Below are positions 42,892 to 51,618 of a stretch of 55,753 nt of DNA, one piece after another. The translations under genes were made by a program, and so were the position numbers. The DNA is from Nocardioides sp. YIM 152315 (GTDB lineage: Bacteria; Actinomycetota; Actinomycetes; Propionibacteriales; Nocardioidaceae). Position 1 is the stretch's first letter, and the number at the start of each line of letters is the position of its first letter. The DNA is taken from contig NZ_JARGER010000011.1 in NCBI RefSeq assembly GCF_029210375.1, positions 1-55,753 of the forward strand, read 5' to 3'. The notes under the pieces were generated by a model. The model saw only the letters and a list, made by a program, of their open reading frames with translations, made no database searches and was not told where the DNA came from.

Positions 42892-44003
42892 CGGGTCCCT
42901 CCTGCTGGTGTGGTGAATGCGGTAGCACGGGCCGGCTGGCCCACGCGACGGTTGATCTCGCCGGGGATGTCGCCCAGGGGCAGCACGCGCTCGGCGAGCC
43001 CGGCGGTCGTGACCGCGCCGGGCATCCCCCAGACGACCGAGGTCGCCTGGTCCTGGGCGAGGACGCTGCCGCCCCGGTCGACGAGGTCCCGGGCGCCCTT
43101 GCAGCCGTCGGACCCCATGCCGGTGAGCACCACGCCGAGGACGGCGGGGCCGGCGACCGCGGCGGCGCTGCGGAACAGCACGTCGACGGCGGGTCGGCAG
43201 TAGTTCTCGGGCGGCGCCTGGTTGAGCCGGGCGACGAAGGAGCGGCCCTCCACGACGATCTCCAGGTGGAAGTCGCCGGGAGCGATGCACACCGTGCCGG
43301 GGCGCAGGACCTGACCGTCGGCGGCCTCGGTGACCTCGAACGGGAGCTGACGGTCCAGGCGCGCGGCGAACTGGCGGGTGAAGACCGGCGGCATGTGCTG
43401 CACGACCGCGATCGGCACCGGGAGCGGCTGGAGCCCGGAGAGCAGGGTGTTCAGTGCCTCGGGACCACCGGTCGACGAACCGATGACGAGGAGCCTGTGG
43501 CCACCGACCGGCGGCGGCGCCGGGGCCCGGAGGGTCGGCGCGGCGGTCGGCGGCACCGACCCACCGGTGCCGACGTGGGTCGGCCGGGCGCCCGCCCGAG
43601 GCACGAGCGACTTGATCCGCGGGATCAGCGCCTCGCGCACCTGCTCCATGGAGCGGCCGACGCTGCCGACGTTCGCCGGCTTCGGCACGTAGTCCGAGGC
43701 GCCGGCGGCCAGCGCCTCGAGCGTGGCGACCGCGCCCCGCTCGGTCAGCGTGCTGAACATGATGACGGGCACCCGGTTGCCGGTCGCCCGGATCTGGCGG
43801 ACCGCCCCGATGCCGTCGAGCTCCGGCATCTCGATGTCCATCGTCACCAGGTCGGGCTCGAGCAGTGCGACCTTCTGGACGCCGGCCCGACCGTTGACCG
43901 CGGTGCCGACGACCTCGATGTCCGGATCCTCGGAGAGCAGGTCGGAGACCAGCTTGCGGATCACGACCGAGTCATCGACCACGAGCACTCGGATCCGCGC
44001 CAT
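42888..44003 (-). CDS. cheB: Chemotaxis methylesterase CheB
   Basis: 371 residues. The receiver domain (Asp10, Asp11, phospho-acceptor Asp56, Lys in PKP) is followed by a Pro/Gly linker and the methylesterase domain with GSSTGGPEAL (Ser), VVQHMPPVFT (His) and LTGMGSDG (Asp) forming the triad. It removes methyl groups from receptors in balance with CheR. The gene begins after two hairpin-forming sequences (44012-44045 and 44065-44088), so it may have its own promoter or be attenuated relative to the upstream gene. Confidence 0.95.
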   Translation of the reverse strand: MARIRVLVVDDSVVIRKLVSDLLSEDPDIEVVGTAVNGRAGVQKVALLEPDLVTMDIEMPELDGIGAVRQIRATGNRVPVIMFSTLTERGAVATLEALAAGASDYVPKPANVGSVGRSMEQVREALIPRIKSLVPRAGARPTHVGTGGSVPPTAAPTLRAPAPPPVGGHRLLVIGSSTGGPEALNTLLSGLQPLPVPIAVVQHMPPVFTRQFAARLDRQLPFEVTEAADGQVLRPGTVCIAPGDFHLEIVVEGRSFVARLNQAPPENYCRPAVDVLFRSAAAVAGPAVLGVVLTGMGSDGCKGARDLVDRGGSVLAQDQATSVVWGMPGAVTTAGLAERVLPLGDIPGEINRRVGQPARATAFTTPAGGTR

Positions 44004-44011
44004 CTAACGTC

Positions 44012-44088
44012 CTTCACTGTCAGCCTGCCCCCGTGACAGGTGAAGGGTTGATCGGCCGTGGCGCTCGCGACCTGAGAGACCGTCGCGA
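44012..44088 (-). terminator. Two inverted repeats between the unknown gene and cheB
   Basis: Hairpin 1 (44065-44088): TCGCGAC-N10-GTCGCGA, starting at the base after the stop codon of the upstream gene. Hairpin 2 (44012-44045): CTTCAC/GTGAAG with TGTCA/TGACA, one base bulged. Neither has a T-run; they could attenuate or terminate transcription before cheB. Confidence 0.4.
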
Positions 44089-44976
44089 TCAGTCTGCGGG
44101 TGAAGCGTGCACCGCGTTCCACACGCGCAGCAGCACCGTGGCGTCGTCCGCGGGAAGCAGGTCGGTCACCAGGCTGGCCTGCACGACACCGGACCACGCG
44201 TTCCAGACGCCGTACGCCGCGTCGCGGCCGGTGAAGCCCGCGCGGGCGAAGGCCATCACGCCCGCGAGCTGGGCGTCGCAGGCCGGGCGCAGCCGCTCGG
44301 AGAGGGAGAGCGCCCAGGTCGCCTGGTGCATCGCCGGGGCCCACTGCGCGGTGTGGACCCGCTGCTCGTCGACGACCCGACGCCAGGCCCGTCGTACCTC
44401 CTCGTCGGCGGCGGCGAACGTCGCCAGCCGCTCGTCGAGTCCGGGGAGCCCGGTGTGGAGGTCCGGCGCTCCGGCCAGCCCCGACTTCACGAACGGGGCG
44501 GCCATGGCGCGACGCAGCTCGGGAGCGAGCCGGTCGCGCAGGTAGGCGCTGGTGGCGGCGTCGGCGAGCACGTCGGCGGCGAGCGAGGCGGCCGGGTCCT
44601 GGACCGCGACCGGCCCGCTGTGCAGCCAGGTCCAGTCCAGCAGGTCGCGCCGGACCATCCGGTCCAGGGCGTGGGCATCGCCGAGCAGGCTCGTCTCCAG
44701 GCGGCGCAGCAGGGCCGTCTCCCCGGACGCCGCCTCCTCGAGCGCGGCGCCGGCGAGCGGCAGTGTCGCCACGACGGACTCGGTGTCGGTCGCGGGAACG
44801 TAGGCCCGGCGCCACTCCTCGCGGACCCCGGCCCCCGGGTGAGAGCCGGCCAGCCGGTCGAGGTCGTTGGGCCCGGCCGCGAGCGCGAGCCGCAGCACAC
44901 CGGCGACCTGCGCGCCGCCGGAGAGGCGGGCGAGGTCGAACCCGAGGGCCGGGCCGCCCACGACCGAGTACGCCAC
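44089..44976 (-). CDS. Protein of unknown function inside the chemotaxis block
   Basis: 295 residues, mostly alpha-helical, rich in Ala and Arg, without signal, membrane segment, zinc site or nucleotide motif that I can see. Typical stretches are GSHPGAGVREEWRRAYVP, AADEEVRRAWRRVVDEQRVH and WALSLSERLRPACDAQLAG. I do not recognise the family. It lies between the MCP genes and cheB on the same strand, 73 bases after the MCP at 45050, and is followed by the hairpins at 44012-44088. Position suggests but does not prove a chemotaxis role; it may be an unrelated hitchhiker. Confidence 0.75.
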   Translation of the reverse strand: MAYSVVGGPALGFDLARLSGGAQVAGVLRLALAAGPNDLDRLAGSHPGAGVREEWRRAYVPATDTESVVATLPLAGAALEEAASGETALLRRLETSLLGDAHALDRMVRRDLLDWTWLHSGPVAVQDPAASLAADVLADAATSAYLRDRLAPELRRAMAAPFVKSGLAGAPDLHTGLPGLDERLATFAAADEEVRRAWRRVVDEQRVHTAQWAPAMHQATWALSLSERLRPACDAQLAGVMAFARAGFTGRDAAYGVWNAWSGVVQASLVTDLLPADDATVLLRVWNAVHASPAD

Positions 44977-45049
44977 CCGACGATCGTAGCCGCGGCCCGG
45001 TCGCGGTGGTCAGCTGCTTGCTGAAGCCTTGAAGAAGCCCACCGACCGA

Positions 45050-46633
45050 TCAGAACTGAAAGCGCGAGATCTCGCTGCGCAGCTCGGCGGACATCTGAGC
45101 GAGCTCGCCGATCGCCGCGAGGGTCTGGGTGACGGAGTCCGTCGTGGTGGACGCGGCCGTTGCCACCCCGCTGATGTTGGTGGCGATCTCGTTCGAGCCG
45201 GTGGAGGCCTCGGCGACGTTGCGCGACATCTCGTTGGTGGTCGCGGTCTGCTCCTCCACCGCCGAGGCGATGGTGAGCTGGTAGTCGTTGATCGAGGCGA
45301 TGATCTCCGAGATCTCACCGATCGCCTCGACGGCGCCGGTGGTGTCGGCCTGGATCGCCTCCACCCGACGCGCGATGTCCTCGGTCGCCCGCGCGGTCTC
45401 CTGCGCCAGCTCCTTGACCTCGTTGGCGACCACCGCGAACCCCTTGCCGGCCTCACCCGCACGCGCGGCCTCGATGGTCGCGTTCAGCGCCAGCAGGTTC
45501 GTCTGCTCCGCGATCGAGGTGATCGTCTTGACCACGTTGCCGATCTCCTGGCTCGACACCCCCAGCCGCGAGACCGAGTCGTTGGTGGTCTCGGCCATCG
45601 TCACCGCCTGCGAGGCCACCCGCGCCGCGTCGTTCGCCGACGTCGCGATCTCCCGGATCGAGGCACCCATCTGCTCCGAGCCCGCCGCAACCGTCTGCAC
45701 GTTGCGCGAGACCTCCTCGGCCGCACCCGAGACCACCCCGGCCTGCACCGAGGTCTCCTCCGCACCCGCCGCGATCTGCTGCGAGGACGCCGACAACTCC
45801 TCCGACGCCGCAGCCACCGCGTCCGCGGAGTCCTGCACGGTCGCCACGACGGCGGCGACGGAGCCGATCGACTGGTTCAGGGCCCGCTCCAGCTCACCGA
45901 GCTCGGCCGCCGACCTCTCCTCGGCCCGCTGGGAGAGGTCACCCGAGGCGAAGGCGCCGAGGACGCGCACGCTGCTGCGCAGCGGGGCGACGATCGAGCG
46001 AGCCACGAGCAGGGTCAGGGCGACGACCAGCACGAGTCCGGCCACCGCCACTCCGATCGTCGACCAGTAGACCCGGCTCCGCGTCGCGTCGAGGTCCGCC
46101 GAGTAGGCGCCGGTCGTCTCGACCAGCATGTCCGCCGCGGAACCGGTGTACTGGTCGTACTGCTGCGCCTGCTTCATGAACTTCGGCAGCTGTGCCCGCG
46201 CGGCGGCCTGATCGGTCATGGCCGACTCGACGAACGTGCCGACCGCGGTGACGTAGTCCTCGATCGTCTTCGCGAACTCGTCGTTGGTGTCGTCGGTGAG
46301 CTCGAGCTTGGTGCCGGTCAGGTCGGCGGCCCCGAGCGCCTCGGCGGTCCCCTGGAGCTCGCCGACGTGCGCCTGGACCGCGGCCGGTACGTCGGAGGGG
46401 TCCTCGAGCGTCGCGGCGAGCGCGGCGTCGGTCGCGAGGTGGGAGCCGGCGGTCTGGAGGCCCTCCAGCATGCCGGCAGCCGTCGCGAGGCGGTTCTGCT
46501 GGTCCACGCTGTCGTGCATCGTGCTGACACCCGAGACGGCCACGGCGCCGAGGGCGACGATCGTCAGGGCACTGACCGCCGCGACGCCGGCGAGACGCTG
46601 GGCGACGGTCAGGTTGCGGAGCTTCTTCATCAC
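45050..46633 (-). CDS. Methyl-accepting chemotaxis protein
   Basis: 527 residues. One membrane helix at about 14-35, a ~150-residue helical sensor, a second helix at about 184-210, HAMP, then the signalling domain with [19 protein letters not shown] and [19 protein letters not shown]. The signalling-domain DNA at 45195-45923 is base-for-base identical to 46806-47534 in the next MCP, while the sensor halves differ. It should report through CheW and CheA. ATG 46633 lies 24 bases after the stop of the MCP at 46658. Confidence 0.93.
   Translation of the reverse strand: MMKKLRNLTVAQRLAGVAAVSALTIVALGAVAVSGVSTMHDSVDQQNRLATAAGMLEGLQTAGSHLATDAALAATLEDPSDVPAAVQAHVGELQGTAEALGAADLTGTKLELTDDTNDEFAKTIEDYVTAVGTFVESAMTDQAAARAQLPKFMKQAQQYDQYTGSAADMLVETTGAYSADLDATRSRVYWSTIGVAVAGLVLVVALTLLVARSIVAPLRSSVRVLGAFASGDLSQRAEERSAAELGELERALNQSIGSVAAVVATVQDSADAVAAASEELSASSQQIAAGAEETSVQAGVVSGAAEEVSRNVQTVAAGSEQMGASIREIATSANDAARVASQAVTMAETTNDSVSRLGVSSQEIGNVVKTITSIAEQTNLLALNATIEAARAGEAGKGFAVVANEVKELAQETARATEDIARRVEAIQADTTGAVEAIGEISEIIASINDYQLTIASAVEEQTATTNEMSRNVAEASTGSNEIATNISGVATAASTTTDSVTQTLAAIGELAQMSAELRSEISRFQF
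45195..45923 (-). repeat. 729-base exact repeat, copy A (MCP signalling domain)
   Basis: By eye this segment is identical, without gaps or substitutions, to 46806-47534 at a constant offset of 1611 bases. It covers HAMP and most of the signalling region. Confidence 0.9.
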
Positions 46634-46657
46634 GTGGGTCCTCGACGATCAGGGTGG

Positions 46658-48226
46658 TCAGTTAGTGCGGAAGCGGGAGATCTCGGTGCGCAGGCCCGCG
46701 GCCATGACAGCCAGCTCGCCGATCGCGGCCAGGGTCTGGTTGACCGCCTGGGTGGTGGTCGTGGACGCCGTCGCGACGCCGCTGATGTTGGTGGCGATCT
46801 CGCCCGAGCCGGTGGAGGCCTCGGCGACGTTGCGCGACATCTCGTTGGTGGTCGCGGTCTGCTCCTCCACCGCCGAGGCGATGGTGAGCTGGTAGTCGTT
46901 GATCGAGGCGATGATCTCCGAGATCTCACCGATCGCCTCGACGGCGCCGGTGGTGTCGGCCTGGATCGCCTCCACCCGACGCGCGATGTCCTCGGTCGCC
47001 CGCGCGGTCTCCTGCGCCAGCTCCTTGACCTCGTTGGCGACCACCGCGAACCCCTTGCCGGCCTCACCCGCACGCGCGGCCTCGATGGTCGCGTTCAGCG
47101 CCAGCAGGTTCGTCTGCTCCGCGATCGAGGTGATCGTCTTGACCACGTTGCCGATCTCCTGGCTCGACACCCCCAGCCGCGAGACCGAGTCGTTGGTGGT
47201 CTCGGCCATCGTCACCGCCTGCGAGGCCACCCGCGCCGCGTCGTTCGCCGACGTCGCGATCTCCCGGATCGAGGCACCCATCTGCTCCGAGCCCGCCGCA
47301 ACCGTCTGCACGTTGCGCGAGACCTCCTCGGCCGCACCCGAGACCACCCCGGCCTGCACCGAGGTCTCCTCCGCACCCGCCGCGATCTGCTGCGAGGACG
47401 CCGACAACTCCTCCGACGCCGCAGCCACCGCGTCCGCGGAGTCCTGCACGGTCGCCACGACGGCGGCGACGGAGCCGATCGACTGGTTCAGGGCCCGCTC
47501 CAGCTCACCGAGCTCGGCCGCCGACCTCTCCTCGACGCGCTGGGTCAGGTCGCCGTCGGCGAACCGGGTGAGGGCGTCGACGCTGCCGCGCAGCGGCCGC
47601 GTGATCGAGCGGGAGATCAGGAACGCGAGCGCGACCAGCGCCGCCAGCCCGAGCGCGGCGGCAGCCCAGAGGAGCAGCAGCGCCCGGGAGCGAGTGTCGG
47701 CTGCTTCGTCGCGGGCGGCCTGGGCCTCGGCCTCCATCGACTCGATCGCACCGGAGAGCAGCTCGTCCATCTTGTCGTTGGCCTTCTGGACCTGGTCCAC
47801 GTCGGCCTGCGCCGCCTCGCGGTCGGCGACCGCGGCGTCGACGAAGTCGGTGATCGCGGCGATGTACGTCGTCCACGCCTGGTTGAACTGCTCCGCCTCC
47901 TCGTCCGATGCCCCGAGATCGAGGGCGGCGAGCTCGTCCATCAGCGCGGTGATCGTCCCGGCGTCCTCCCCGAGCTCGTCCGCGAACTCGGCGTTGTCCT
48001 CGTAGGCGACCGACTTCAGCCCGGTGACCTTCAGCTCGCTCGAACGGGTGTCGAGCGCGTGCATGATCGACCGCGCGTCCTCGTACTTCTGCAGGTGCTC
48101 GGCGTCGGAGTCGAGTCCGCGGAAGCCCGAGTACGCGACCCCCGCGACGAGCACGGTGGTGGCGGCCCCGATGCCGCTGAGCGCCGCGAGCCGGCGGCCC
48201 ACGGTCCAGGAGATGGCAGGTGACAT
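46658..48226 (-). CDS. Methyl-accepting chemotaxis protein
   Basis: 522 residues. A helix at about 11-31, a ~150-residue helical sensor with many acidic residues, a second helix near 180-205, HAMP and the signalling domain. Protein from the HAMP end to GDAAT-like sequence is identical to the MCP at 45050, but the sensor half ([20 protein letters not shown]) is different, giving two receptors with one shared output. ATG 48226 is 52 bases downstream of cheW. A Cys-less ectodomain suggests ligand binding by a four-helix bundle. Confidence 0.93.
   Translation of the reverse strand: MSPAISWTVGRRLAALSGIGAATTVLVAGVAYSGFRGLDSDAEHLQKYEDARSIMHALDTRSSELKVTGLKSVAYEDNAEFADELGEDAGTITALMDELAALDLGASDEEAEQFNQAWTTYIAAITDFVDAAVADREAAQADVDQVQKANDKMDELLSGAIESMEAEAQAARDEAADTRSRALLLLWAAAALGLAALVALAFLISRSITRPLRGSVDALTRFADGDLTQRVEERSAAELGELERALNQSIGSVAAVVATVQDSADAVAAASEELSASSQQIAAGAEETSVQAGVVSGAAEEVSRNVQTVAAGSEQMGASIREIATSANDAARVASQAVTMAETTNDSVSRLGVSSQEIGNVVKTITSIAEQTNLLALNATIEAARAGEAGKGFAVVANEVKELAQETARATEDIARRVEAIQADTTGAVEAIGEISEIIASINDYQLTIASAVEEQTATTNEMSRNVAEASTGSGEIATNISGVATASTTTTQAVNQTLAAIGELAVMAAGLRTEISRFRTN
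46806..47534 (-). repeat. 729-base exact repeat, copy B (MCP signalling domain)
   Basis: Exact copy of 45195-45923; see that entry. Divergence begins just inside the HAMP end (TCGGCC against TCGACG) and just before GAGCCGGTGG, where TT is replaced by CC. Confidence 0.9.
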
Positions 48227-48278
48227 GGCGTTCCTCGCTTCGGTTGGCTCCGGAGAGCGGTCGGGGTGGTGCGAAGAC

Positions 48279-48698
48279 TCAAGCGGCCGCGGCGCGGTCG
48301 ACGTCGAGGGCGAGCAGGAGCTGGTTGTCGAGCTTGTAGGCGCCGAACAGGAACTCGCGGGCCGGGCCGGCGAGCGTGTCGGGCGGCAGCTCGAACTGGT
48401 CGTCGTCGACGTCCATCACGGCGCCGATCGTGTCCACGAGCAGGGCGATGGTCTCTCCGGCGACCCGGACGACCACGAGCATCGGCTCCTGGTCGACCTG
48501 CCGGTCCGGAAGGCCGAGGCGCGCGCGCAGCTCGACCGCGCTCATCACCTGGCCGCGCAGGTTGATGAGTCCGGAGACCGTGTCGGGAGCGAGCGGGATC
48601 CGCGTCTGCGGCTGCCCGCGCAACACCTCCTGCACCGCGTTGACGTCGACGCCGTACAGGCGCCCGTCGAGGGTGAAGGTGACAAGTCGGGCGCTCAC
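48279..48698 (-). CDS. cheW: Chemotaxis coupling protein CheW
   Basis: 139 residues, one CheW domain. [40 protein letters not shown] and [17 protein letters not shown] are its three family segments. It couples MCPs to CheA. Its ATG overlaps the cheA stop as ATGA, so it is translated together with cheA. Confidence 0.94.
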   Translation of the reverse strand: MSARLVTFTLDGRLYGVDVNAVQEVLRGQPQTRIPLAPDTVSGLINLRGQVMSAVELRARLGLPDRQVDQEPMLVVVRVAGETIALLVDTIGAVMDVDDDQFELPPDTLAGPAREFLFGAYKLDNQLLLALDVDRAAAA

Positions 48699-50956
48699 AT
48701 CGCCTCCAGGAGCTCGGGCATCTCGTGGTCGGTGTAGAAGGTGGGGTCGGCCGACATGATCGCGGCGCGGACGTCGAGGACCTCGACGATGCGGTCGCGG
48801 ACGAGCGTCGAGCCGAGGACGCCGTGGTCGGTGACCTCGTCGTGGAACTCGGTGACCTCGTCGACGATGTCGACGATCTCGTCGACGACCAGGGCGACGC
48901 TGCGGTCGCCGACGGTGTAGATGACGACCACCAGCTCCTCGCCGTCGCGGTCGCTCATGACGCCGTAGTAGTTGTTCAGGCGGACGACCGGCAGGATGCC
49001 GCCGCGGTACTGCACCACCTCGCGGTTGCCGACGCGCTCCAGGGCGGAGCGGTCGAAGTTCTCGAGGCGGGTGACCGACGACAGCGGGATCGCGACCTTG
49101 CGGCCCTCGCCCAGGCCGGCGACCAGCAGGCGCAGGTTCTCGCCGCCAGCGGCACGCGAGTCCTCGCCCGCATCGTCCTCCTGGTCCAGGGCGTCCATGT
49201 TGAGGACGCGGCGGGCCAGGGCCTGTACGTCGAGGATCAGCGCGACCCGGCCGTCGCCGAGGATCGTGGCACCGGAGTAGGTGCCGATCGCCTTCAGCTG
49301 CGAGCCGAGCGGCTTGACCACGATCTCCTCGGTCGAGAGGACGCGGTCGATCACCAGACCGAACCGCTTGCCCTCCGCCTGGAGGACCGCGATCAGCACG
49401 TGGCCGTCGGAACGGTCGGACTCGACGCCGAGGACGTCGGTCAGCCGGACCAGCGGGAGCAGGGAGCCGCGCAGGCGGTAGACGGAGGCGCCGTTGACGT
49501 CCTCGACCGCGTGGGCGGCCCGGTCGGCGTCGAGCGCGACCAGCTCGAGCAGGCTCAGCTGCGGGATGGCGTACCGGTCACCGGCGCACTCCACGGTCAG
49601 CGCCGGGACGATCGCCAGCGTGAGCGGGATGCGCAGCCGGCAGGTGGTGCCCCGGCCGACGACGGACTCGACCTCGATCGTGCCGCCGATGCCCTCGATG
49701 TTGGTCTTCACGACGTCCATGCCGACCCCGCGGCCGGACACGTTCGTCACCGCGGCCGCGGTGGAGAAGCCGGGGAGGAAGATCAGCTGGAGGACGTCGG
49801 TCGGCGTCATCTGGGCGAGCTGACCGGCCGTGCGCAGGCCACGGTCGAGCGCCTTCGCCGCGATCCGGTCCGCGTCGATGCCGGCACCGTCGTCGCTGAC
49901 CTCGACGACCACCTGGCCGCCCTCGTGGTAGGCGCGGAGCGTGAGGACGCCCTCGGCCGGCTTGCCGGCCGCGGCGCGGACCTCGGGGGTCTCCAGGCCG
50001 TGGTCGACGGCGTTGCGGACCAGGTGCGTCAGCGGGTCCTTGACGGCCTCGAGCAGCGAGCGGTCCAGCTCGGTCTCCTTGCCGACCATCGACAGGGTGA
50101 CCTGCTTGCCGCAGTGGGCGCCGAGGTCGCGGACGACGCGCGGCAGCTTGGCCCAGAGGTTGTCGATGGGCTGCATGCGGGTCTTCATGACCCCCTCCTG
50201 CAGCTCCGATGCGATCAGGTTGAGGCGCTGGGCCGAACGGCTCAGCTCGACGTCGCGCTGGTCACCGGCCTGCCGGACGATCTGGTTGCGGGTGAGGACG
50301 AGCTCGCCGACCAGCTGCATGAGCGTGTCGAGCAGGTCCACGTCCACGCGGATCGAGGAGTCGGCGACGCTGCGCCGAGTGGTGGGCTCCTCCGGGTGCT
50401 CGGCCACGGGGGTCGTGGCGTCCGGCACGGCCTCCACCACGGGCACGGCGACCGGCGCGGGCACCTCGGCGACCGGCTCGGGTACGACGGGCTCGACCGT
50501 CACGGCCTCGACGGGCTCGACGGCCGCGGCGTCGACGACGGCGGCGGGGACGACCTCCAGCGCCGGCTCGTTGCCCTCCAGGAGCGCGGTGATCTGCTCG
50601 ACGACGGCGCTCACGTCGGCGTCACCCTCGTTGCCCTGCTGCTCGATAGCCGACAGCAGGTCGCGCACGGTGTCCACCATCGCGAGCAGCACGTCGGTGG
50701 TCCGCGGGGTCATCGACATCTTGCCGTCGCGGAGCCGGGCGAGCAGGTTCTCGCCGACGTGGGTCACCGACTCCAGCTTGCCGAAGGCGAGGAAGCCGCT
50801 CGTGCCCTTGATCGTGTGGATCGTGCGGAAGATGCTGCCGAGCAGGTCGCGCGAGCCGGGCTCGCGCTCGAGCGCGACCAGGTCGCGGTCGAGCTGGTCC
50901 AGGTTCTCGTGACTCTCCACGAGGAACTCCTGAACGATCTCGTCCATCTCATCCAC
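48695..50956 (-). CDS. cheA: Chemotaxis histidine kinase CheA
   Basis: About 753 residues. Hpt (P1) is at the start with phospho-His47 in FRTIHTIKGTSGFLAF. A low-complexity Pro/Val/Glu linker replaces any recognisable P2 (CheY-binding) domain. P3 dimerisation (VDLLDTLMQLVGELVLTRNQ) and the kinase (LVRNAVDHGLETPE, GRGVGMDVVKTNI) follow. The C-terminus holds two CheW-like domains in tandem instead of one (about 510-610 and 630-750). GTG 50956 with GGAAGG about eight bases upstream is chosen; ATG 50947 is the alternative. It heads the chemotaxis run. Confidence 0.93.
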   Translation of the reverse strand: MDEMDEIVQEFLVESHENLDQLDRDLVALEREPGSRDLLGSIFRTIHTIKGTSGFLAFGKLESVTHVGENLLARLRDGKMSMTPRTTDVLLAMVDTVRDLLSAIEQQGNEGDADVSAVVEQITALLEGNEPALEVVPAAVVDAAAVEPVEAVTVEPVVPEPVAEVPAPVAVPVVEAVPDATTPVAEHPEEPTTRRSVADSSIRVDVDLLDTLMQLVGELVLTRNQIVRQAGDQRDVELSRSAQRLNLIASELQEGVMKTRMQPIDNLWAKLPRVVRDLGAHCGKQVTLSMVGKETELDRSLLEAVKDPLTHLVRNAVDHGLETPEVRAAAGKPAEGVLTLRAYHEGGQVVVEVSDDGAGIDADRIAAKALDRGLRTAGQLAQMTPTDVLQLIFLPGFSTAAAVTNVSGRGVGMDVVKTNIEGIGGTIEVESVVGRGTTCRLRIPLTLAIVPALTVECAGDRYAIPQLSLLELVALDADRAAHAVEDVNGASVYRLRGSLLPLVRLTDVLGVESDRSDGHVLIAVLQAEGKRFGLVIDRVLSTEEIVVKPLGSQLKAIGTYSGATILGDGRVALILDVQALARRVLNMDALDQEDDAGEDSRAAGGENLRLLVAGLGEGRKVAIPLSSVTRLENFDRSALERVGNREVVQYRGGILPVVRLNNYYGVMSDRDGEELVVVIYTVGDRSVALVVDEIVDIVDEVTEFHDEVTDHGVLGSTLVRDRIVEVLDVRAAIMSADPTFYTDHEMPELLEAM

Positions 50957-51100
50957 TGGCGTTGCCTTCCGTCGTACGACCCGTTCGACGAGGCATATCG
51001 GCCGCTCGTGGGACGACCTGAGGGTTGGGTTGCGGAGCGGCCGAGCCGGGCGCGGGTCGGCCGGGCGCGGGTCAGTGGCGGCGGGTCGGCCGGGGCGCGG

Positions 51101-51187
51101 CTTCATCAAGGGATGAAGGCGAGGCCGCGCTTCCCTGGCCGAGCCCGCCGAGGGAACCGCGGGGCGACCTTCATCCCTTGATGAAAC
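51101..51187. repeat. Palindromic repeat element, copy 2
   Basis: Begins CTTCATCAAGGGATGAAG and ends CTTCATCCCTTGATGAA; each end is itself a TTCATC-N4-GATGAA hairpin, and the inner arms are CCGCGCTTCCC and GGGAACCGCGG (one mismatch). About 86 bases, matching 12431-12516 closely. It sits in the 283-base gap (50957-51239) between cheA and the minus-strand gene that ends at 51240; no gene is seen there. Just before it (51052-51100) are GC-rich direct repeats of GGGCGCGGGTCGGCCG. Confidence 0.8.
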
Positions 51188-51239
51188 GACGACGGCCGGT
51201 GGCCGGGGCCGTCACCGCGTGCACACACGGCCCCGCAGG

Positions 51240-51593
51240 TCAGGTGTGGACCGGGCTCCAGAAGACCGCGACGCAGACGTTGGCGACGCTGAGCAGGAGG
51301 AGCAGCGCCCACAGGCCGGTGGCGATGCGGTCCTTGCGGAGGTTCGCCATCACCAGCACCAGGATCACCAGGCCGATGATCGCCTTGACAGCGATCTTCG
51401 CGTGGTCGGGCGAGCCGTCGGCCTCGAGCACCCCGACCAGGAGGAGACCGGCGACGAAGGCCGTGCCGGCGCCGTCGCGCATCAAGCCGTTGACCCTCTT
51501 CTCCGGGTCGCGGGCCTGGACGAGGAGCCCGCCGACGAGGGCGGCGAAGCCGAGCAGGTGGACGACGAGCAGCAGGTGCCGCAGGAACTCCAT
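51240..51593 (-). CDS. Small four-helix membrane protein, unknown function
   Basis: 117 residues, almost wholly hydrophobic: four helices (LLLVVHLLGFAALVGGLLV, GTAFVAGLLLVGVL, KAIIGLVILVLVMA, ALLLLLSVANVCVAVFW). A loop RDPEKRVNGLMRDG and ATG 51593 fit an ordinary small actinobacterial membrane protein; no family name is offered. It lies 25 bases after the permease gene on the same strand, so the two may be co-transcribed. Confidence 0.75.
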   Translation of the reverse strand: MEFLRHLLLVVHLLGFAALVGGLLVQARDPEKRVNGLMRDGAGTAFVAGLLLVGVLEADGSPDHAKIAVKAIIGLVILVLVMANLRKDRIATGLWALLLLLSVANVCVAVFWSPVHT

Positions 51594-51618
51594 GGCCCCG
51601 ACCCTAGACGGGCCCGGC

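Noticed and set aside
42055..43290. Longer CheR start inside cheB
   Set aside because: The extra residues are Arg-rich antisense-like text; GTG 42891 has AGGAGGG and the GTGA overlap with cheB.
45195..47534. Mobile element explaining the repeated MCP region
   Set aside because: The repeat lies inside reading frames in the same phase with no terminal inverted repeats or transposase; gene conversion is simpler.
45029..48223. 1064-codon plus-strand frame opposite the MCP genes
   Set aside because: Antisense of two MCPs and repeats internally because of the 729-base duplication; no independent support.
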